A stretch of 64,000 bases of DNA from Macrotis lagotis (lineage: Eukaryota; Chordata; Mammalia; Peramelemorphia; Peramelidae). The DNA lies in NCBI RefSeq assembly GCF_037893015.1, contig NC_133661.1:184700306-184764305 (forward strand), read 5' to 3'. The position numbers and the translations under genes are program-made. The notes beneath the pieces are model-generated. The model saw only the letters and a list, made by a program, of their open reading frames with translations, searched no databases and was not told where the DNA came from. Below, one piece after another: positions 58,496-64,000 of the stretch (position 1 is the first letter of the stretch; each line of letters begins with the position of its first letter).

Positions 58496-58519
58496 ATAAT
58501 ACTTGAAAACAAATAAATA

Positions 58520-59270
58520 AAATAGAAATCAATAACTCCAAGAGAAGGTAAGAAATAATGAAACAAAATCAAAAAGTTGAAAAAATAGAAGAAAATATAA
58601 AATATTTGTTTTCAAAAACAATTGGTCTATAAAACAGGCAAAGAATAAAAGAATCACTGAATTCCCCAAAACCCAGATTTATTATAAAGTCTTGATAGTA
58701 GATTTCAAAAAATATACATGAAAATTGTTCAGGTATATTCAAAACAGAGGAGAAAATGAAAAAGAAAGAAAGAAAGAAAGAAAGATAGAAAGAAAGGAAG
58801 GAAGGAAGGAAGGAAGGAAGGAAGGAAGGAAGGAAGGAAGGAAGGAAGGAAGGAAGGAAGGAAGAGAAAAGAAACCACTGATAACCTCTTGAAAGAAATC
58901 TCAAAAGGAAAAGCCTTGGGGCTACAATATCCAAAATACATGATATAAATAAATAAGCAAATAGAAAATAAATGAATAAATGATTAGTTGCTGAACTCAA
59001 CCAGAAACATATCATTCAAGTACCAAGAAACTACAGCCAGGATAACATAGAATTCAATAATGTCTATCAAAAAATGATAGAAATGGAACACAACTACAAA
59101 GGCAAAAAGTTTAAGTTTATAACATAGAATAAGTTTCCATACAAAGTTGAGTGTTATCTTATGGGAGAGGGAGGAGAGGAGAGGTTTATTTAATTTAATA
59201 GAATTTCAAGATTTTCTGATGGAAAGACCAGGTTGCTATAACTTTGAAATTCAAATATAAATGTCAAGAG
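58520..59270 (+). mobile_element. old L1/half-L1 ORF1 remnant
   Basis: 'gaaaatataaaatatttgtt' (ENIKYLF), then, after a microsatellite, 'ctacaatatccaaaatacat' and 'tagaatttcaagattttctg' (EFQDFL) near 59200 follow the ORF1 order. Very decayed; no reading frame. Confidence 0.5.
58763..58864. repeat. (GAAA)n(GGAA)n microsatellite
   Basis: GAAA units then GGAA units, inside the old ORF1 remnant. Confidence 0.95.
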
Positions 59271-59274
59271 AAAG

Positions 59275-60000
59275 CTAGAAAAGTAAATTTATTCAAATAA
59301 TATAGTGTTAATATTCTAATAAAGGAGAAAAACTATGTCTCTTCAGAATGTTAGTGTATTTAAAGATTACTGGAGGAGTCAAATAAATAAAACAAGATAC
59401 GTAAGTGGGTTGGTTCTGGTCTGAAGATTTTTAGAGGAAAAAGAGAAAGAGGAATCAAAGAAATACAGCACAGAAATACAGAAAGGAGGAAAAGGGGGAT
59501 AGAACTTTTGATTTTTCATAATTAGAGTATTACAAAAAGGCATACAAACATAGAGAAGGAATATCTAAAATGTATAAAGGAGGCTGGAACACAATGCAAA
59601 CACACATATACAGTTTGGTGTAGCAATACATTAAATTCAATAGAGAAAGAAGTCGGGGTTTGGGCAGGAATGTGCTAGAGCCTGCTCTTACCACTTTGTG
59701 AGAGCCAATTGTTAAATTTTGCAGGTGAGTAATAACATTGTGGACATTGGCAAACACTACAATCAGGTCTTAATTTATTGGATTGTCTAGATTTAAAAAT
59801 GATAAAATGTTAATAATAAAAACTAAACTTAAAAGATTTTCATGTGTATATTTTCTTTTGAAGAGCTTTTTGTTAGACATTTACCACCAGAACAATGGAA
59901 ATAGAAATCTGCAGAGAATCCTGTGTGGAATAAACTGAAGCAGTGTAAATTGAACATAAGCAGGAAAAGAATTTGTATGAGGAAACATTGAAAAGAAAAA
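59275..60000. other. no gene seen
   Basis: AT-rich, no recognisable gene or clean repeat; may be further decayed L1 leader. Confidence 0.35.
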
Positions 60001-60344
60001 ATGATTTTCTTTTTAAATTTTCTTTTTATGTTTTTGCTATAAAATGGTCTTGTTATAAGAGTAAGCATAATCCCTCCTCCAACTACAAAAATAGAAAAAC
60101 TGCATGTAAAAACAAAGGGATAGAAAGAGAAAAAAGATTATACTTCAGTCTGTATTTGGATGCCATTAGTTCTTTCTCTGGAGTGCTTTTCATTCTTTAC
60201 CATAAGTCCATCAGAGAACTTGCTTTCATATTTTCCCCACAGTTGCCATTGCTGATTGCATTTCCTTCTATTCACTCTACCCCTACTCCCATTTATTCTA
60301 TTTTCTCTCCTTTCACTCTTTCCTTCCTCAAAAGTGTGCTGTGG

Positions 60345-60484
60345 GGGTGGCTAGGTGGCACAATGGATAAAGAATCTGCCTTGGAGTCAGGAGTACCTGA
60401 GTTCAAATCCAGCCTCAGACACTTAATAATTTACGTAGCTGTTGGCCTTGGGCAAGCCACTTAACCCCATTGCCTTGCCAGAAA
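60345..60484 (+). mobile_element. SINE (WSINE1-like) with TSD
   Basis: Sense copy between aaaagtgtgctgtgg (60330-60344) and aaaagtatgctgtgg (60485-60499). Reads 'cagacacttaataattta', the usual form. It inserted right beside the older SINE-derived block at 60500. Confidence 0.92.
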
Positions 60485-60499
60485 AAAAGTATGCTGTGG

Positions 60500-60620
60500 G
60501 GTAGCCAACAGAGCACCAGCCCTGGAGCTGGCCCAAGTCAAATCCCACCCCAGACACCCAACAACCACCCAGCCATGCAGTCCAGGGAAGGCCACCCATT
60601 CTCACCACCTAGCAAAAAAT
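60500..60620 (+). repeat. SINE-derived block in half-L1 C 3' region, T-to-C-rich
   Basis: Usual 'cagacacttaataattacctagctgtg' block here (60551-60577) has seven T-to-C and one G-to-A change in 27 bases, leaving one T. On the half-L1 strand these are A-to-G. The rest ('agagcaccagccctggagct' at left, 'caccacctagcaaaaaataa' at right) marks it as a SINE. Confidence 0.85.
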
Positions 60621-61258
60621 AACAAAAGTGTACTGTATCTGACTACCCTGTCCTCTATCACCTATACTACCCCTCTCCTCCCCCATTCCCTTTCTATCCT
60701 TTTTCCTCTAGGGTAAGAGATTACTATATCCTATTAAGTGTGTATATTATTTCCTCTCTGAGACATTTCTGATGAGTATGATGGCTCACTCATTCCTCCT
60801 CACCTTCTCCCGCTTTCACTCTATTGTAAAATCTTTTTCTTGACTCTATTACATAAAATATCTTAGACCATTCTACCTCTCCTTTCCCTTTCTTCCAGTA
60901 CAGTCCTTTTTCACCCATTTTATAATTTATTATACTTCATATTCAGTGCTCTCCTATGCCATGTCTAAATATGCTCCTCCTAACTGTTCTATTCATTGAG
61001 ATGGTTGATTTAATTTATCAGTATCATCTTCTCATGTGGGAATACAAGCATTTCAACATCATGAAATCCCTCATAATTTGCTCTTCCTGTCTTGGAGACC
61101 AAACTCTCTGTTCAATTCTGGTCATTTCAACAAGAAAATTTGAAATACCCCTGTTACTTTGAGTGTTCATCTTTTCCCCTGGAAGATGTTTAGTTTTACT
61201 GGGTATTTGATTCTTGGTTGCATTCCAAGTTATTTTGCCTTCTAGAATATTATATTCC

Positions 61259-61421
61259 CCTCCTCTTTTTTTAAAGGTTTTTGCAAGGCAAATGGGGTTA
61301 AGTGGCTTGCCCAAGGCCACACAGCTAGGTAATTAATAAGTGTCTGAGGGCAGATTTGAACCCAGGTACTCCTGACTCCAGGGCCAATGCTCTATCCACT
61401 GTGCCACCTAGCTACCCATGA
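61259..61421 (-). mobile_element. SINE (WSINE1-like) with TSD
   Basis: Antisense copy between aatattatattcc at 61246-61258 and 61422-61434. It reads 'ctaggtaattaataagtgtc', without the A-to-G shift. Confidence 0.95.
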
Positions 61422-61718
61422 AATATTATATTCCAAGTCCTATGAGCTCTTAATGCTCAACAAGACCAAGATGCTATTAAGTCCTGTGTAATCCTAACTG
61501 CAGCGCCACAATATTTGAATTGTTTCTTTCTGGCCGCTTTTAATATTTTCTCTTTGACTTGGAATTTCTGGAATTTGGCTATAATATTCCTGGGAGTTAT
61601 TTTGGAGAGATCTCTTTCAGAAGTTGATTGGTGGATTCCCTCAATTTCTATTTTCCCCTATGCTTCTAGGATCTCAGAGCAATTTTCCGGTAGAAATTCT
61701 TTAAAAATATAGTCATGG

Positions 61719-63756
61719 CCCCCAGCCCTTCCCAATCACGGCCTCTTGCTCAGGGCACCGTGCAGGCGCGGGGAGGGAGGCCACGGGGCGGTGGGGCCAG
61801 GGCCCCGGGGCCGAGGCACGAAGCCCCCCGGCCGCCGCCTCTCATGCAGCCCCACGGCGGGTGGGAGGAGGCGGCGGCGGCAGGCGCCATCCTGCAGCCG
61901 GCCTCCCACCCCAGCCCGGGCTCCGCCGCCAGCCGCCCCGGAGGAGCGGCAGTGCCACCGGGAACCTCGCGCCCGTCTTCGAAGCGGCGGCAGACGCGGA
62001 GGGCGGCCGAGGACGAGGCCCGGGGGCGGCAAGGGCGCGGCCAGCCCGGAGGAGCCGGAGGACGAGGAGGCCCGCGCGGGCAAGACGTGCACCTACGAGG
62101 GCAGCCGCGAGACCACGAGCCAGGTGGCCAAGCAGCGCAAGCCCTGGATGTGCAAGAAGCACCGCAACAAGATGTACAAGGACAAGTACAAGAAGAAGAG
62201 GTGCGACCAGGCCCTCAGCCTGGCGGGGCGACGCCGCAGGAGCGGGCGCGGGAGGCGCCGCTGGCCTCAAGCTCGAGGAAAGCACGGATGGCTCAGCGTC
62301 CACTGGAAAACAAAGAACTGGTTCTATTGGCGATCGTCCTACAAGACCTACTCTCTTAGAGCAAGTGTTAAATCAAAAACGACTGGCACTATTAAGAAGT
62401 CCAGAAGTTGTACAGTTTTTGCAGAGACAACAACAGCTACTAAATCAACAAGTTTTGGAGCAAAGACAACAACAGTTTCCTAGAGCATCAGTATGAAGAG
62501 ACTCATTGAGGCTATCCACAGATTTAGTATCTTACTGGCTGAAGATATTTTTATATGGAAGAGAAATAGGTTATAGCAGTCTAAATAGAACACATGCACG
62601 TGATTGTCATAAAACCTATTCCTAGGAATATATATATTTGCTTTTTTGTTATGGGTTTTTAGACCATGGGAATTTGGATTTTGAAAAAAATTTTATTCTG
62701 TGTTCTATTTCCAAAACTCCATTTAACTTCGTTGTTTTTAAAAAATAATTTTTCAATTTTATTCAGAAATGCCCCAAATCTCCCAACAAATTATCAGGCA
62801 AAAGATCATAAATATGGTCATTCTTAAGTTTATTATTAATGAAGGAAATGAGATAGTTAATTTCTGTGGAAGTTGTAAAAGTAATAGATATTGATCTTGA
62901 ACTATTAAGCCACTGAAAGTGGCAAGATATCGCCTGGACGTTCAGGAGGCCTTGGCTGAGGAATAACCTTCTTTATGCTTTTCTGCACACTTAAACCTGG
63001 AGTAAACAAGGAAGCAAATATACAGTGTGTAAATACATATGTAGGAAGAAGGGTGGTAATAATCAGCTGCTCTTTGAGACTGAAGTATGTCCCTGTCTTC
63101 AGAAATGTCCTACCGAAACCAAAAAAGGAATTCACAAAGAAAATTGCAATGAACAAAATACAGAAGAAACTATCTGATTACTTTGCCTAACACCACATTG
63201 TCTATTGCAGTCATCTTTTAGATGTGATCTCTGGGGAAGCAGGCATTCTGAAGTACAGAAGCTGTGATTGGCGGAGATTGTATCTGGTTCACCCTTTTCA
63301 CTATTTCTCTTTTAAAATTGGCACTAATTTTGTTATTTATTATTCATTTTTAATATGAAATTTTGAAAATGGGGGAAAAACTCCCTGTATGTTATGAATT
63401 ATTTTTAAAAATCGAGCCATTTCAAGATTGTTACTATTGAATAGATGTCCAAAGAATGAAGTGAGTTTTTATCCTTTCTTCCTAAGATAACAAAACTCAA
63501 AATCAGATCTAATCATAGTACCCAAAAGAATGTTACAGTAAATATTACTCCTGCACTATGCACAGCCTAATGCCAAAGGTGTACCAAGCTGGGTTGTGTT
63601 GAAATATGTCTGTTGTTTGTAAGATGATTTCTAAGGCATGGCCTCTACAGACAAAGCTCTATGATAATCATTCAAGGAGTATTCTTTGTTTTTTTTATGT
63701 ATAGGCTTTATAACTATAAATTGGTGCAAAAAAATAAAATAAAAATTTGTGTAAAA
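61719..63756 (+). pseudogene. RFXAP: processed RFXAP retropseudogene
   Basis: RFXAP is the RFX-associated protein that, with RFX5 and RFXANK, binds the X box of MHC class II promoters. The middle (frame from 61746) encodes VAKQRKPWMCKKHRNKMYK, the conserved basic DNA-contact region. The C-terminal part (frame from 61861) encodes RPTLLEQVLNQKRLALLRSP and QQQLLNQQVLEQRQQQFP and stops at 62494-62496. N-terminal text (MQPHGGWEEAAAAGA) is in the third frame, so at least two frameshifts break it. One conserved Cys of the TYEGCSE motif reads as an Arg/Ser pair. No introns are present between blocks, and a 1.26 kb 3' UTR with AATAAA (63733) and an A-rich end follows. Flanked by a 16-bp exact TSD aaaaatatagtcatgg at 61703-61718 and 63757-63772. 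The parent gene lies elsewhere. Confidence 0.92.
63733..63738 (+). terminator. poly(A) signal of the RFXAP retrocopy
   Basis: AATAAA about 20 bp before the A-run that ends the inserted cDNA, the normal spacing for cleavage and polyadenylation of the source mRNA. Confidence 0.75.
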
Positions 63757-64000
63757 AAAAATATAGTCATGGATCTTTTCCTGATCATGACTTTCAGGTA
63801 GCCCAATAGTTTTTAAATTGTCTCTTCTGGATCTGTTTTCCAGGTCAGTTGTTTTTCCAATGAGATATTTCACATTTTCTTCCAATTTTTCTTTCTTTTG
63901 GTATTATTTTTTTGTTTCTTGATTTCTCACAAGATCATCAGCTTCCTTAGCTCCACTTTATATTTGAATGTTTTTTTTTTCAGAGAGCTTTCTTATGTCT

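Larger units (their letters stand above)
61080..63885 (-). pseudogene. half-L1 C ORF1, split by retrocopy
   Basis: The part left of the insertion includes the C-terminal domain around 61495-61640 (on the minus strand 'caattcaaatattgtggcgc') interrupted by a SINE; the part right of it (63773-63885) encodes KYLIGKTTDLENRSRRDNLK, the RRM start. The insertion lies just after the ESHDQEK stretch. Confidence 0.8.
60003..64000 (-). mobile_element. half-L1 (HAL1-like) element, copy C, interrupted and cut by window end
   Basis: On the minus strand the 3' end ('tttttctatttttgtagttg', 'gattatgcttactcttataa') matches copy B at 56040-56085. The purine-rich 3' region (60640-60960) and ORF1 parts (61080-61703, resuming at 63773-64000) follow. 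The RFXAP retrocopy and two SINEs interrupt it. The 5' end lies beyond the window. Confidence 0.85.

Noticed and set aside
61715..62483. Long overlapping open frames of 211-245 codons in three frames
   Set aside because: GC-rich sequence of the RFXAP retrocopy has few stops by composition. Homology switches frame at least twice, so none is a gene by itself.
1..64000. tRNA genes at the heads of the SINEs
   Set aside because: A- and B-box-like text is part of tRNA-derived SINEs; no cloverleaf is complete.

Overview
The window is a gene-poor, retroelement-dense piece of mammalian nuclear DNA, almost certainly from a marsupial. The diagnosis rests on many copies of a tRNA-headed SINE of the WSINE1/SINE1_MD type (head 'ggcagctaggtggcacagtg', tail ending 'ccattgccttgcaaaaa'), on L1 and half-L1 (HAL1-like) elements, and on old MIR/CORE-SINE, L2 and CR1/L3 fossils. 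I see no intact host protein-coding gene. Every coding signature is a retroelement reading frame, an endogenous-retrovirus fossil, a processed pseudogene or a broken V segment.

Layout. 1-7.5 kb: old L2/MIR/SINE sequence carrying two broken V-gene segments that resemble TRAV26, one on each strand (about 2.53-2.80 kb + and 7.02-7.29 kb -). 7.6-14.4 kb: a full-length L1 on the minus strand with a 15-bp target-site duplication (TSD), a YY1-like 5' end and frame-broken ORF1 and ORF2. 15.2-21.4 kb: an LTR element on the minus strand with two LTRs, a polypurine tract and a candidate primer-binding site but no recognisable gag/pol/env. 22.2-25.3 kb: half-L1 copy A (+). 25-31 kb: old SINE/L2 pieces, a TA-rich microsatellite and an internally deleted old L1. 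31.5-32.7 kb: a betaretrovirus-like LTR-PBS-gag fossil (-) between 80-bp direct repeats. 36.1-38.0 kb: a CR1/L3 LINE hit by three SINEs. 38.7-40.6 and 43.4-47.2 kb: two 5'-truncated L1s (+). 48.7-57.3 kb: an old L1 (+) split by a SINE and by complete half-L1 copy B. 58.5-59.3 kb: an old L1 ORF1 remnant. 60.0-64.0 kb: half-L1 copy C (-), split by a processed RFXAP retrocopy at 61.7-63.8 kb.

Relations. Nesting gives a relative chronology: old L1 before half-L1 B; half-L1 C before the RFXAP retrocopy; CR1 before SINEs. The target duplications and oligo(A) tails are what L1-machinery retrotransposition leaves. The most unusual signal is that the SINE-derived segments in the half-L1 3' regions are heavily A-to-G substituted on the half-L1 sense strand, while ordinary SINEs elsewhere in the window, one of them immediately adjacent, are not. 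All family names come from recognition by eye. Boundaries without a stated duplication are approximate to tens of bases.
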